DNA of 64,000 nt from Clostridium_AW sp040797845 (GCA_040797845.1 JBFNFA010000001.1:124001-188000); one strand, 5' to 3'. Numbered from the stretch's first letter, positions 47,212-56,549 are shown. Program-made: numbers and translations. The notes: a model not told the origin generated them from the sequence alone.

Positions 47212-49182
47212 TTGAAGAAAAGATATAGTTTAATTTGTAATATTATATTTGTATTTTTCATAGTAATCTCTTTGAGTTATAAGGTAGAAGCAGCTTCTCC
47301 TATAAGTTCTTATAAGGGAGCAAATGGAGTGGAGATAAGAAGCTATTCTCAAGCTTTTTCCTCACAAGAAAAGCTTAAAAGGGTGTATGATGAGCTTTTA
47401 AATAATACCATAGGGGAAGAAATAAAGTACTTATCCCATATTGAGCTTATTGATGACTACCCTTATGGTAAGTACACCACGGGTATGTACTATAGATTTT
47501 ACACAGGAGATACATTGAGTAAATATAATTATATTCAAATATATGGTTGCAAAAATATAAAATTTACTACTCTAGCTAGGGTTTTGTCCCATGAATACGG
47601 ACATCACTTTACCATATACCATACTTGGATGGGAGAAGGTAAGGAATTAGAGAGTAAAGATACAGGATACTATAAAGTGAGAAATTTAGGTTCTTATAAA
47701 AAGGTTGAAAATGGAGAACATAGCTGGGCTATAAGCGAAATAGCAGCCGAGGATTATGTTCAACTTTTTGGAAGTCCAGCAGGAAAAAACAGCATAGTTT
47801 ATAGAGATATTAGGGATAACGCAAATGGACTTGAAAATAATATAGGTGTGTATAGTAGTTTAGAAGGTTTTAATTCATCACCTCAAGAGAATGAAGAAAT
47901 ACCAAATGCATGGAATGTGAATGGATTATATGATCATTGGTTGAATATATCTAAGGTTAAACCTAAATATAGTAAACCGGGAACAATCCCATTTTTGTAT
48001 TTAGAGGATTATAATGATGGTAAATATACATTTAAGTGGACAAAGAGTATGGACGACAATACAGAAAATATGGAGTATACAGCTTTAATTGAAGATGGAG
48101 ATTTACCAAATATCTGGTTTGGGAAGAGAACCACTACAGATAGTATTGGAAGGGACTTTATAACGGGCAAATATAAAGAAGATAGAATTATTTATAGCGA
48201 TGATATTAAGTCAAATGCCTTTAGAGTAAAGGTAAATGCTAAAGATAAGGATGGAAATTTAGTTTCATCTAATATAGTTTCTATAGATAAAAATAATCCT
48301 CAAAAGAGCATAGCTCATATACCAAATAGAATAGAAGGAAAAAATAGGTACGATACTAGCAGTGAGATAAGCAAAAATGGATGGGTAGGGAATAGCCAAT
48401 ATGTTATTCTAGTATCCGGTGAAAATTTTCCAGATGCTTTAAGCGCAGTACCTTATGCTAAAAAATATAATGCTCCAATATTACTTATAGAAAAAAATTA
48501 TATAGATAAAAGTATAGAAAGCGAGCTAAAAAGATTAAAACCTAGCAATGCCATAATAGTTGGTGGACGAGGTTCAATATCACAAAATATAGAGAATAAA
48601 ATAAAATCTATGGGCATGACAACTAAAAGAATTTGGGGAAATGATAGGTATGAAACCTCATTAGAAGTGTTAAAGGATTTTGGAAATTTTAAGGAAGTTA
48701 TAATAACTTCTGGTGAAAATTTTCCTGATGCTCTCTCTGCTTCTTCTATAGCTGCCACTAAAGGTATACCAATAATATTATCTTCAAAAGCTGGATTAGA
48801 GGAAGATATAATAGAATATTTAAAAGAGAAAGAAGTAGAAAAAGCTTATATAGTAGGAGGAGAAAAAATAATCACTCCATTATTAGAACGTAGTCTTTCT
48901 ATAGATAGTGAGAGAATCTATGGTAAGGATAGATATGAGACAAACCTTTTATTATTAGATAGATTTGAAAAGGATTTGGATTTTAACAAGGTGTATTTAG
49001 CTTCAGGGCAAAATTTCCCAGATGCCTTATCAGGCTCTGCCTACGCTGCTTTGTCAAAATCACCATTGGTGTTATTTAATAATAGTAATTTAAAATACTT
49101 AAAGAACAAAGGAATATCTTTGAATGCTATAACTGTTTTAGGTGGAGAAAGTTCAATACCTACGATGAATTTATTACAATAA
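47212..49182 (+). CDS. Secreted cell-wall protein: HExxH metalloprotease domain plus three CWB2 repeats
   Basis: 656 residues from the TTG at 47212, preceded by GGAGTGGTGG; the upstream ATG at 47194 would add residues before a clean signal peptide (KKRY then a hydrophobic stretch, cut near VEAASP). HEYGHHF (around 127) is a zinc-metalloprotease motif. From about residue 374 there are three cell-wall-binding type 2 repeats, each starting R-GxxRYxTS and containing SGENFPDALSA-like text. CWB2 domains bind secondary cell-wall polymer in clostridia. The sigma-D-like promoter and the YjfB-like gene downstream suggest it is made with the flagella. Confidence 0.85.
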   Translation: MKKRYSLICNIIFVFFIVISLSYKVEAASPISSYKGANGVEIRSYSQAFSSQEKLKRVYDELLNNTIGEEIKYLSHIELIDDYPYGKYTTGMYYRFYTGDTLSKYNYIQIYGCKNIKFTTLARVLSHEYGHHFTIYHTWMGEGKELESKDTGYYKVRNLGSYKKVENGEHSWAISEIAAEDYVQLFGSPAGKNSIVYRDIRDNANGLENNIGVYSSLEGFNSSPQENEEIPNAWNVNGLYDHWLNISKVKPKYSKPGTIPFLYLEDYNDGKYTFKWTKSMDDNTENMEYTALIEDGDLPNIWFGKRTTTDSIGRDFITGKYKEDRIIYSDDIKSNAFRVKVNAKDKDGNLVSSNIVSIDKNNPQKSIAHIPNRIEGKNRYDTSSEISKNGWVGNSQYVILVSGENFPDALSAVPYAKKYNAPILLIEKNYIDKSIESELKRLKPSNAIIVGGRGSISQNIENKIKSMGMTTKRIWGNDRYETSLEVLKDFGNFKEVIITSGENFPDALSASSIAATKGIPIILSSKAGLEEDIIEYLKEKEVEKAYIVGGEKIITPLLERSLSIDSERIYGKDRYETNLLLLDRFEKDLDFNKVYLASGQNFPDALSGSAYAALSKSPLVLFNNSNLKYLKNKGISLNAITVLGGESSIPTMNLLQ

Positions 49183-49222
49183 TATAGCATCAAAATAATT
49201 AATAAAGAAAGCAGGTGTTAAT

Positions 49223-49399
49223 ATGGATATAGCTGGATTATCCATCGCTATGAATGGAGGTAAGGTTAAGCAACAAGCTTCTTTAGCCTTAATGAAAATG
49301 GCTATGAACAAAGGTAAAGAAAATGCTCAAGCCATGACAGAAATGATTGAGAAATCAGTAAATCCTAATATTGGTCAAAACTTAGATGTTAGAGGCTAA
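49223..49399 (+). CDS. YjfB-like small motility-associated protein
   Basis: 58 residues, MDIAGLSIAMNGGKVKQQAS and so on, ending in NIGQNLDVRG. This matches the YjfB family of putative motility proteins found near flagellar genes in Firmicutes. GCAGGTG lies 9 bases before the ATG. It lies 40 bases after the protease gene and is probably cotranscribed from the sigma-D site. Confidence 0.75.
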   Translation: MDIAGLSIAMNGGKVKQQASLALMKMAMNKGKENAQAMTEMIEKSVNPNIGQNLDVRG

Positions 49400-49418
49400 T
49401 TTAAAATCTATAAGCTTT

Positions 49419-49460
49419 AAAGGGGTTGTTTTGAAATATTATTTTGAAACAGCCCCTTTT
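49419..49460 (+). terminator. Intrinsic terminator after the YjfB-like gene
   Basis: AAAGGGGTTGTTTTGAAA pairs with TTTTGAAACAGCCCCTTTT; a T run closes it. Confidence 0.8.
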
Positions 49461-49476
49461 GCATTCAGAAAATTTG

Positions 49477-49503
49477 TAAACTTATTTCCAATTATTACGA
49501 TAA
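49477..49503 (+). promoter_or_regulatory. Sigma-D promoter of the short flagellin gene
   Basis: TAAA at 49477-49480, exactly 15 bases, TACGATAA at 49496-49503. The start codon is 26 bases downstream. Confidence 0.85.
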
Positions 49504-49528
49504 TATATATAAGCAAGGAGGTGGAATA

Positions 49529-50335
49529 TTGTTAATTAATAATATATATACTTTTTCATCTAGCAATAAAATTAATTCTTTTAGAAAAAACAAAGAAAAT
49601 GTATTGGAGAAGATATCCTCGGGAAGAAGGATAAATAGAGCGGCAGATGATGCGGCAGGATTAAGCATTAGTGAGAGTTTTAAAGCACAAGTAAGGGGAC
49701 TTTCCCAGGCACAAAGGAACATACAAGACGGTATATCTATGCTTCAAGTAGCAGATGGAGCCTTAGATAATATAACTAGTCATCTCCATAGAATGAAGGA
49801 GTTAGCTGTACAGGGGGCTAATGGAATTTTAACAGAAAGCGATAGGGAAAGCTTAAACAGTGAATTTAAACAACTTAAAGAATCCATAGATAGCATAGCA
49901 GAGAATACTGAATTTAATAATATAAAATTGTTAAATGAAGATAAGACTCTAACAATACAAGTAAAAGATCAACCATATACTACTATGGGTATTAGGTTAT
50001 ATTCCTTAAGTACAGACAGTTTAATTATTGACGATGACAATTTAATCACTTCTGAATCCTCAGGAAATTCTATTCAAGGGCTAAAAGATGCACTGACAAA
50101 GATAAATGAAATTAGAGTTAATATAGGCTCATGTTCAAACAATCTTCAGCATGCATTAAGTAATACCTCCAATACAAACGAAAATATAACAGCCTCTCTT
50201 TCACGTATAAAAGATATAGATATGGCGGGTTCCGTTATGAATATGGTTAAAAATGATATACTATCAAAATATAGTGAGATGCTATATAGTAATGTTAAAG
50301 GAAATGTAGAATCCATAAAAAATCTAATATATTAG
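49529..50335 (+). CDS. Flagellin (short, divergent C-terminus)
   Basis: 268 residues from a TTG with an ideal AAGGAGGTGG site. The N-terminal D0/D1 region is canonical (KISSGRRINRAADDAAGLSI, QAQRNIQDGISMLQVADGAL, MKELAVQGANG). The C-terminus keeps LSRIKDIDMAGSVMN but ends SEMLYSNVKGNVESIKNLIY instead of the usual Gln/Ala-rich LAQANQQP stretch. It may be a minor filament component or a cap-proximal variant. It is transcribed from a good sigma-D promoter. Confidence 0.88.
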   Translation: MLINNIYTFSSSNKINSFRKNKENVLEKISSGRRINRAADDAAGLSISESFKAQVRGLSQAQRNIQDGISMLQVADGALDNITSHLHRMKELAVQGANGILTESDRESLNSEFKQLKESIDSIAENTEFNNIKLLNEDKTLTIQVKDQPYTTMGIRLYSLSTDSLIIDDDNLITSESSGNSIQGLKDALTKINEIRVNIGSCSNNLQHALSNTSNTNENITASLSRIKDIDMAGSVMNMVKNDILSKYSEMLYSNVKGNVESIKNLIY

Positions 50336-50396
50336 TAAGAGTAGAGAGCAAATCTGACTGGAAGAAAAATTTTAAAAGAATTAGGTCAAAAAATAG

Positions 50397-50430
50397 AAAG
50401 GACTAGCCTTATTAAGGCTAGTCCTTTTTT
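50397..50430. terminator. Bidirectional terminator
   Basis: AAAGGACTAGCCTTA and its complement form a 15-bp stem followed by T on the plus strand and preceded by A. It serves the flagellin gene and the convergent DUF1622 gene. Confidence 0.85.
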
Positions 50431-50774
50431 TCCATATGTTCTTTAGATTCAGATTTAATTTCCCAATGAATCATAAAAGTTAATAGCGCTCTTAATATAA
50501 CGATAGAAGCTAAAATATACATTTCATCTAAGGTTCTTACTATAACGGTTTTTAATATCTCTCCACCTAACTTAAATTCTAAAGCTAAGGCCAGGGCATT
50601 GGCTAGATCAATCTTTATTAAAGGGTTAATCAATCTTTCTTCAGATCTTGTTGCTGCTCTTATGTACTGAAAGAAAGCTTTTCCCGCACCAAAGATTATA
50701 ATAAATGTACCCATCGCCTCAAGTAAATGAATTACTAAAGGTATTAATGTTCCCATAAGTGATTCTAGATGCAT
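50418..50774 (-). CDS. DUF1622 family membrane protein
   Basis: 118 residues with three hydrophobic segments. LLEAMGTFIIIFGAGKAF, LALALEFKLGGEILKTVI and DEMYILASIVILRALLTFMIHWEI match the DUF1622 family; function unknown. The start has GGAGAAT upstream. It is expressed alone from a promoter overlapped by a palindrome. Confidence 0.85.
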   Translation of the reverse strand: MHLESLMGTLIPLVIHLLEAMGTFIIIFGAGKAFFQYIRAATRSEERLINPLIKIDLANALALALEFKLGGEILKTVIVRTLDEMYILASIVILRALLTFMIHWEIKSESKEHMEKKD

Positions 50775-50819
50775 GTCCTATTCTCCTTAAATAAATTATA
50801 CTATTTTATTAATGTATAG

Positions 50820-50851
50820 ATTATACCACAATTGTATACATTATACAATTG
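50820..50851 (-). promoter_or_regulatory. Promoter and overlapping palindrome for the DUF1622 gene
   Basis: On the minus strand, TTGTAT (50848-50843), 17 bases, TATAAT (50825-50820). A perfect 10-base inverted repeat CAATTGTATA-CAT-TATACAATTG (50829-50851) covers the -35 and spacer, a typical operator placement. Confidence 0.6.
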
Positions 50852-50898
50852 AAAAAGTTCTTTAATAAATAACAATAGGGTAAATTTTTTGTAATATA

Positions 50899-50927
50899 TT
50901 GTAGTTAAATGATTTGATATGTATAAT
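50899..50927 (+). promoter_or_regulatory. Sigma-A promoter of the GGDEF/EAL gene
   Basis: TTGTAG, 17 bases, TATAAT; the start codon is 48 bases downstream. Confidence 0.6.
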
Positions 50928-50974
50928 AAAATAGAATAAAAAGCTAAAAACGGAACAATTTACTGGAGGAGAGA

Positions 50975-52993
50975 ATGAAAGTATTATTCAAAAAAAGAAT
51001 AAATAACTATGTATTAATACAAGTTTTAATATCATTAATTCCACTGATTATATTTCAATTTTTTCACTATAAATATCATATTATTGATGTTGAAAACAAG
51101 ATGAATTTAATATTAAGTTTAATGCTTATTTTTTTTGAAATTATAATATTAAAGTTGCAAATTAAAATATTTAACAAAAATGAAACAATAGATAAGCTTA
51201 CAAAGCTAGAAGAGGATAATGGTAAATTAGCTGCTATTATTAAGTATGCTGATGACGCTATTATTAGTCAAGATTTACATAACAATATTATAAGCTGGAA
51301 CAAGGGATCAGAAAATATATTTGGATATAAAGGAGAAGAAGTAATAGGAAAAAATATATCTATCTTGATACCAAAGGATGAACTTCAAGAAATGGCCTTA
51401 TTTATTAAAAAAGAAATTGATGATAGGGAAGTTGAATGTATAGAGAAGCTCATGGCTAAAAAAAGTGGTGAAAAAATAAATGTTTCTATCACTATATCCC
51501 CTATTATAGATGATATGGGAAGGAAAGTAGGGATCTCATTCATAGCCAGAGATATAAGGAAAAATAAAATTATGGAAGAGAAGCTTCAGAAAAGCTATGA
51601 TGAACTTTCTGCTGTTTATGAAGAACTTTCTGCTACAGAGGGAGAATTGAGGGAGCAGTATAATGAATTACAAAAAATAGAAGAAAAAATGAGGTATATG
51701 GCTTCTTATGACCAATTAACAGATTTACCAAATAGAAATACCTTTATGGAAAGTCTTAAATTTGCCATAAATAAAAATATAGAAGAGAAAAGTAATGGTA
51801 AAATTGCAGTAATGTTTTTAGATTTAGATAACTTTAAGAAAATAAATGATACATTGGGACATATATATGGAGATAAACTTTTAAAAAAGGTAGCTGATAT
51901 ATTAAGACTATACCTAGGTGGTAATAGTTCAATAGGAAGAATTGGAGGAGATGAATTTATTATTTATCTACCTTGTGATTCTCAATGCCAAGAAGTAATT
52001 GAATTTTGTGAAAATGTAATTTTAAAGCTTAATGAAAATTTGGTTGTAGATAATAAATGTGTTTACGTTTCTGTTAGCATGGGGGCAAGTGTTTTTCCAG
52101 ATGATTCTTCAGATGTGAATACCTTATTAAAATATGCTGATACTGCTATGTATAAAGCTAAAAAAATAGGTAAGAACAATTATTGTTTCTTTTCAGCAGA
52201 TATAAAAGAAGAAATAGAGAGAAAAATAGCTATAGAAAAGGGATTGAGAACTGCTCTGAAAAATGAGGAGCTAGATATTCATTATCAACCTCAAGTGGAT
52301 GTTAAAAATAGAAAAATTGTAGGCTTTGAAGCTCTTTTAAGGTGGAATAGTAGAGAATTTGGTATGGTATCTCCGACGGAATTCATTCCAATTGCTGAAG
52401 AAACAGGCCTCATTATATCCATAGGAGACTGGATTATAAATAAAGTATGTAAGCAGGTAGTACAATGGGTAGATAAAGATTACGATATAAGCAGAGTGGA
52501 GATAAATATTTCTGCAGTACAAATACAGAATAGAGGTTTTGCTGATAGAGTAAAAAAAATAATTAAGCGCACTAGTGTGAATCCAAAATATTTAGAATTT
52601 GAGATTACTGAAACTATATTAATGGAATCTCTAGAAAATAATATAAAAATACTACAAGAATTTAGAGATTTAAATATAAAAGTTGCCCTCGATGATTTTG
52701 GCATAGGATATTCTTCTTTTAACTATTTAAAGAACCTACCTATAAGTACTATTAAAATTGATAAATCCTTTATAGATAATATAGGGAAAAATAATTCAGA
52801 TAAAGACATAACCCATGGCATAATTAAGCTAGCTCATAATATAAATATGGAGGTTATTGCTGAGGGTGTAGAAGAAGAGGAACAAGTTTTTCTATTAGAA
52901 GATATGAGATGTGACAGGATACAGGGATATTATTTTAGTCGACCCTTGCAAATAAATAAGGCAGAAGAATTGCTGATGAATATAGGAAAATGA
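50975..52993 (+). CDS. c-di-GMP signalling protein: two TM segments, PAS, GGDEF, EAL
   Basis: 672 residues. Two hydrophobic segments lie within residues 10-65, followed by a PAS domain (about 85-195), a short coiled coil with repeated YEELSATEGEL text, a diguanylate cyclase domain with an intact GGDEF (around 324), and a phosphodiesterase domain with intact FEALLRW (around 450) and DDFGIGYSSFNYLKNLP. Both catalytic signatures are complete, so it could make or break c-di-GMP. The start has a GGAGGAGA site. Its place among flagellar genes fits a motility switch. Confidence 0.93.
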   Translation: MKVLFKKRINNYVLIQVLISLIPLIIFQFFHYKYHIIDVENKMNLILSLMLIFFEIIILKLQIKIFNKNETIDKLTKLEEDNGKLAAIIKYADDAIISQDLHNNIISWNKGSENIFGYKGEEVIGKNISILIPKDELQEMALFIKKEIDDREVECIEKLMAKKSGEKINVSITISPIIDDMGRKVGISFIARDIRKNKIMEEKLQKSYDELSAVYEELSATEGELREQYNELQKIEEKMRYMASYDQLTDLPNRNTFMESLKFAINKNIEEKSNGKIAVMFLDLDNFKKINDTLGHIYGDKLLKKVADILRLYLGGNSSIGRIGGDEFIIYLPCDSQCQEVIEFCENVILKLNENLVVDNKCVYVSVSMGASVFPDDSSDVNTLLKYADTAMYKAKKIGKNNYCFFSADIKEEIERKIAIEKGLRTALKNEELDIHYQPQVDVKNRKIVGFEALLRWNSREFGMVSPTEFIPIAEETGLIISIGDWIINKVCKQVVQWVDKDYDISRVEINISAVQIQNRGFADRVKKIIKRTSVNPKYLEFEITETILMESLENNIKILQEFRDLNIKVALDDFGIGYSSFNYLKNLPISTIKIDKSFIDNIGKNNSDKDITHGIIKLAHNINMEVIAEGVEEEEQVFLLEDMRCDRIQGYYFSRPLQINKAEELLMNIGK

Positions 52994-53038
52994 GGCTATG
53001 ATATTTTATAGCTTTATTTTTATGAAATTGTAGAAGTG

Positions 53039-53067
53039 TTGTTGTAATTAGAATCCTATGTTATAAT
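53039..53067 (+). promoter_or_regulatory. Sigma-A promoter of the DUF896 gene
   Basis: TTGTTG, 17 bases, TATAAT at 53062-53067; the start codon is 44 bases downstream. Confidence 0.6.
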
Positions 53068-53110
53068 TTAAAAATGTTTAAAAATCAATAAAATTATTTG
53101 GAGGTTATTT

Positions 53111-53299
53111 ATGAATATAGAGGAAATGATTAATAGAATAAATTATCTATATAAAAAAAGTAAAGAAGAAGGATTAACGGAAGAAGAGAAAATTGAACAA
53201 AAAGAATTAAGAGAAAAATATCTACAAAATTTTAGAAATAATTTTAGAGTACAGTTAGAAGGTATGGGCAGGGTTTCTAACAAAAAAGATAAAAATTAA
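53111..53299 (+). CDS. DUF896 (YnzC-like) small protein
   Basis: 62 residues. INRINYLYKKSKEEGLTEEE and KELREKYLQNFRNNFR are the defining segments of the DUF896/YnzC family, small helical proteins of Firmicutes. TTGGAGG precedes the ATG. Function unknown. Confidence 0.88.
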   Translation: MNIEEMINRINYLYKKSKEEGLTEEEKIEQKELREKYLQNFRNNFRVQLEGMGRVSNKKDKN

Positions 53300-53380
53300 G
53301 TTCATGTTGTAGTGCAATTCAGTATATTTTTTATTATAATAATGTGTTATAATAGAAATATAAGGATGTGGAGGTGCACA

Positions 53381-53713
53381 ATGGAAGAAAAGCTACTAGT
53401 TAATGAGGAAGTTCTTACAAAGATACAATCGAGAGCTATGGCTATTAAACTAACATCAAAGGATAAACAAGTAGTAAAAGAAGCTGAAGAAATTATAGAA
53501 ATTATTAAAAAGGTATTGAAGGATAATACATTAACTTTAAATGAGAAAATTGAAAAAAAGATGAAAGAAACAAAATTTAGCGATCCTGAAATGAATGCCA
53601 ATCTGTATATTTTATACAGGAAGTTGTCAGATGGGAAGATAAGTCAAAAGGATGCTGCGGCTCTATTCCAATTATATATAAATACTGAGCCTTTTGATAA
53701 GAAAATATATTAA
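53381..53713 (+). CDS. Hypothetical small helical protein
   Basis: 110 residues from the ATG at 53381, with GGAGGTG upstream; an upstream in-frame start gives an implausible hydrophobic leader. Charged and mostly helical (KDKQVVKEAEEIIEIIKKVLKDN), no membrane segment and no family that I recognise. A terminator follows. Confidence 0.65.
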   Translation: MEEKLLVNEEVLTKIQSRAMAIKLTSKDKQVVKEAEEIIEIIKKVLKDNTLTLNEKIEKKMKETKFSDPEMNANLYILYRKLSDGKISQKDAAALFQLYINTEPFDKKIY

Positions 53714-53746
53714 AGGGTCCATATAAGATAAATATGGATCCTTTAT
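53712..53746. terminator. Bidirectional terminator between the small gene and greA
   Basis: AAAGGGTCCATAT pairs with ATATGGATCCTTTAT across a short loop; convergent genes share it. Confidence 0.75.
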
Positions 53747-54207
53747 AGTATCTTTATTACTTCTACGTCATAATGTCCATCAGGAGAGTTTACAGTTACT
53801 CTTTTTCCTATCTCAAGTTTATAAAGAGCTTTGCCTAAGGGTGACTCTATGCTAATTTTCATATTTTGCAAATCAGATTCAACTGAGCTTACCAAAGTTA
53901 CCTTTTCCTCTTCTTCTATATCATAGAATTTTACAATAGCTTTTTTGTTAAGATCAAATATGTTTTCCTCTGTAGAACTTTCCACCACAACGGAATTTTT
54001 CAATTGAGCTTCAAGCTCCAATATTCTAGTTTCATTTAAAGATTGATCATCTTTAGCAGCACTATAATCGGCATTTTCACTTAAATCACCCTGTGCTCTG
54101 GCATCTTTTAAAGCAGCTTTAATTTCCACTCTTTTTACTGTCTTTAGATATTCTAGTTCATCTTCTATTAGCTTTTTTGCGGACTGTGTAAGAATTATTT
54201 CTGACAT
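53743..54207 (-). CDS. greA: Transcription elongation factor GreA/GreB family
   Basis: 154 residues, close to the usual 158. The coiled-coil tip carries the acidic ARAQGDLSENADYSAAKD, and the C-terminal domain has SPLGKALYKLEIGKRVTV. It rescues backtracked RNA polymerase. GGGTGAG precedes the ATG. The sequence is rather divergent, so it may be a second GreA-like paralogue. Confidence 0.88.
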   Translation of the reverse strand: MSEIILTQSAKKLIEDELEYLKTVKRVEIKAALKDARAQGDLSENADYSAAKDDQSLNETRILELEAQLKNSVVVESSTEENIFDLNKKAIVKFYDIEEEEKVTLVSSVESDLQNMKISIESPLGKALYKLEIGKRVTVNSPDGHYDVEVIKIL

Positions 54208-54311
54208 TTTTCAACTCACCCTTCTATAGTTTAACTTTATCTTATAATTTTATCATTAATATATTATTATATTCAATATTTTTGAATAAAAAAATAATTT
54301 CATAATATATA

Positions 54312-54340
54312 TTGTTGATTTCAAGAATAAGTAATATAAT
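54312..54340 (+). promoter_or_regulatory. Sigma-A promoter of the folT transcript
   Basis: TTGTTG, 17 bases, TATAAT at 54335-54340, placed just before the riboswitch. Confidence 0.65.
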
Positions 54341-54356
54341 ATAATTAAATATTTTG

Positions 54357-54468
54357 CTAGTTAGAGTAGGTTTTGCGCGTCAAGTGCTAGTTGGACAGGA
54401 AGTTGCCACTAGACGAAAAGACCAAAAGTTTCTTCAGGTTTTGCGATGCAATTACCGCATTCCGCTAA
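54357..54468 (+). ncRNA. Tetrahydrofolate (folT-type) riboswitch
   Basis: The conserved blocks of the THF riboswitch are present in order: GAGTAG, GCGTCAAGTG, GGACAGGAAGTTGCC, GACGAAA and CCGCATTCCGCT, with closing pairs around TTAG/CTAA. It stands directly before a folate transporter gene. TTTCTCT at 54482-54488 could pair with part of the GGAGAGGAGG ribosome site, suggesting control of translation. Confidence 0.92.
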
Positions 54469-54531
54469 CGGTGGGTGATACTTTCTCTACGGCAATTATT
54501 AATATTGCATATTTGGAGAGGAGGTGGGGAT

Positions 54532-55047
54532 ATGACAAAAACTCGAAAATTAATATTTGTTAGTTTCTTTATTGCGCTACAAGTAGTCCTTACAAGATTT
54601 TTAGGCATCGAAACCCCAATAATCAGGATTAGCTTTGGATTTTTACCTTTAGCTCTGACAGGAATGCTATTTGGGCCTTTATGGGGAGGCATTGCTGGAG
54701 CTGTAGCAGACTTATTGGGTATGGCTATTTTTCCGAAAGGTGCTTATTTTCCAGGATTCACATTAAGTACTGCTCTTTCAGGGGCGATTTATGGCTTATT
54801 CCTTTATAAAAAGCCTAAAAATTTAGTTAATATTACCCTTGCAACAGCAATAGTGGTTATTTTTGTTAACCTTGGATTAAACTCATTGTGGTTGTCTATG
54901 ATAACAGGTAAGGCTCTATATGCATTGATTATTCCTAGAATAATTAAGAATTTAATTGAGTTACCGGTAAGAGTATTTGTTATATATGTATCATGGAAGT
55001 CCATTGGCTCATATTATAATAAAACCTATAAAGATGTAGCGGTTTAG
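54532..55047 (+). CDS. folT: ECF transporter folate-binding S component
   Basis: 171 residues from the ATG at 54532 with a GAGGAGGTGGGG site. Five or six membrane segments; RISFGFLPLALTGMLFGPLWGGIAGAVADLLG and FPGFTLSTALSGAIYGL are the S-component hallmarks of FolT. It needs the shared EcfAA'T module, which is not in the window. The THF riboswitch upstream supports the substrate. Confidence 0.93.
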   Translation: MTKTRKLIFVSFFIALQVVLTRFLGIETPIIRISFGFLPLALTGMLFGPLWGGIAGAVADLLGMAIFPKGAYFPGFTLSTALSGAIYGLFLYKKPKNLVNITLATAIVVIFVNLGLNSLWLSMITGKALYALIIPRIIKNLIELPVRVFVIYVSWKSIGSYYNKTYKDVAV

Positions 55048-55068
55048 TCAAAATTTACTGAAATTTAG

Positions 55069-55110
55069 GAACAGTTCTAATCTTATATAAGATTAGAACT
55101 GTTCTTTTTA
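55069..55110 (+). terminator. Intrinsic terminator after folT
   Basis: AACAGTTCTAATCTTA and its complement form a 16-bp stem, followed by CTTTTTATTT. Confidence 0.9.
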
Positions 55111-55111
55111 T

Positions 55112-55140
55112 TTGACAATTATAGCAATTGACGATATTGT
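55112..55140 (+). promoter_or_regulatory. Sigma-A promoter of the ABC transporter operon
   Basis: Perfect TTGACA, 17 bases, TATTGT; starts just after the folT terminator. Confidence 0.6.
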
Positions 55141-55180
55141 TGAATTATAGATTTTTAACTAAAATGTGGAAGGGGATTTT

Positions 55181-55888
55181 ATGAAAGTTATAAATAAAAG
55201 TTGGTATATAAGATTCAAAACTTTGATGAATATGATATTGGCAGATAATAAAATGGTTTTTGGATTAGTTTTTATAGTATTTAATGCATTTTTAATTTCT
55301 ATATCTTTAATATCAAAAGTGAGACCGAAAGAAGGTAACGTGTTTTTATCTATAGTTTTTTCAACTATACTTTTTATTTCTATTTGCGGCTTTACCGGGA
55401 GTTATATAAAAAATCTATTTCATTATTTAATTTTAGGCTTTAAAAGAAGGGAATTGATTAATAACCTATATTTAATACACGGGATTATTTCTTTTATAAT
55501 TTCATTTATCACAACAATTTTTTTAAATGCTATGGTATCTAACGGAGAGTTTTTTATTTATTTTAATTATAAAATGAAAAAAGAACCTATTTTATCTACA
55601 CTAATAGTATTCATTACCTCTTTTATAATTTTGTATTTTATTTGCATTTTTGCTTCTTATATAGCCATTGAACGCAACAACAAATTAATTATTTTTATAG
55701 TTTTGGATAATGCTATTAGACATTTATTTAAAGTAAGTATGGCAGATATAATAATAGATTTTTTAATGAAGTACATATTTATCAATACATTTACAAATTA
55801 TATAATAATTGTTTCCACAGGCTATATAATATATAAAATATGTTTAAGAAATATAATGAAACGTGATATAGCAAGTTCAGTTAGTTAA
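55181..55888 (+). CDS. ABC transporter permease-like membrane protein
   Basis: 235 residues from the ATG at 55181 (GGAAGGGG upstream), with about six hydrophobic segments. No clear family motif is visible; it is assigned from the operon with an ABC ATPase gene two genes on. Substrate unknown. Confidence 0.65.
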   Translation: MKVINKSWYIRFKTLMNMILADNKMVFGLVFIVFNAFLISISLISKVRPKEGNVFLSIVFSTILFISICGFTGSYIKNLFHYLILGFKRRELINNLYLIHGIISFIISFITTIFLNAMVSNGEFFIYFNYKMKKEPILSTLIVFITSFIILYFICIFASYIAIERNNKLIIFIVLDNAIRHLFKVSMADIIIDFLMKYIFINTFTNYIIIVSTGYIIYKICLRNIMKRDIASSVS

Positions 55889-55922
55889 AATTCAAAACTG
55901 ATATGAATATGGGGAGGGGAAA

Positions 55923-56549
55923 ATGAATAGGACATTAAAAATATGGTTATTTCAAACTAAGATGGAGGCGAGAAATAACATTTTCCTAATTGTTTACATG
56001 ATAATAATGTTCATATTTTCGATATTTAATAGTCCATCAAAGAATTATTCACAATATGCAAGTTATAATCAGATTGCATATATGGTTGCTTTTATTATAT
56101 TGTTTTGGAGACGTAAAAAAACCTTAGAAACTTTTTTGAAATTAGGTGGAAGTAGACATAAATACTTTAAACTTAAATTATTTAAAAGCATCATTATAAT
56201 TTGTATAACCACAGCATTAATATTAGCAAATTTTTATATGTATTCTTCAGTAATATCAAATATAAATACAATAATAAAAATCATAAGTCACTATTTCATA
56301 TATTTTTCACTTCTGTTTAGTTTGAAAATTTCTTTTGAACTACTATATAATAGCCATTATGCTATTGTAGGTTATGCCATGGTGTTTTTTTATTTTATAT
56401 TATTTTTCAGTTATGGAATTTGGATTTTACTTTGGGATGTAGAACATATACTTAGGCTATCCAATGTATTTTTGAAATGGGCAATACCGATAATTATATT
56501 CAATTTATGGATAAGCTATGTATCGCTTAAAACCATTGAGGTAGATTAG
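55923..56549 (+). CDS. ABC transporter permease-like membrane protein
   Basis: 208 residues, about six membrane segments, GGGGAGGGG ribosome site. Little sequence character beyond hydrophobicity. It lies 22 bases before the ATPase gene and is probably part of the same exporter. Confidence 0.62.
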   Translation: MNRTLKIWLFQTKMEARNNIFLIVYMIIMFIFSIFNSPSKNYSQYASYNQIAYMVAFIILFWRRKKTLETFLKLGGSRHKYFKLKLFKSIIIICITTALILANFYMYSSVISNINTIIKIISHYFIYFSLLFSLKISFELLYNSHYAIVGYAMVFFYFILFFSYGIWILLWDVEHILRLSNVFLKWAIPIIIFNLWISYVSLKTIEVD

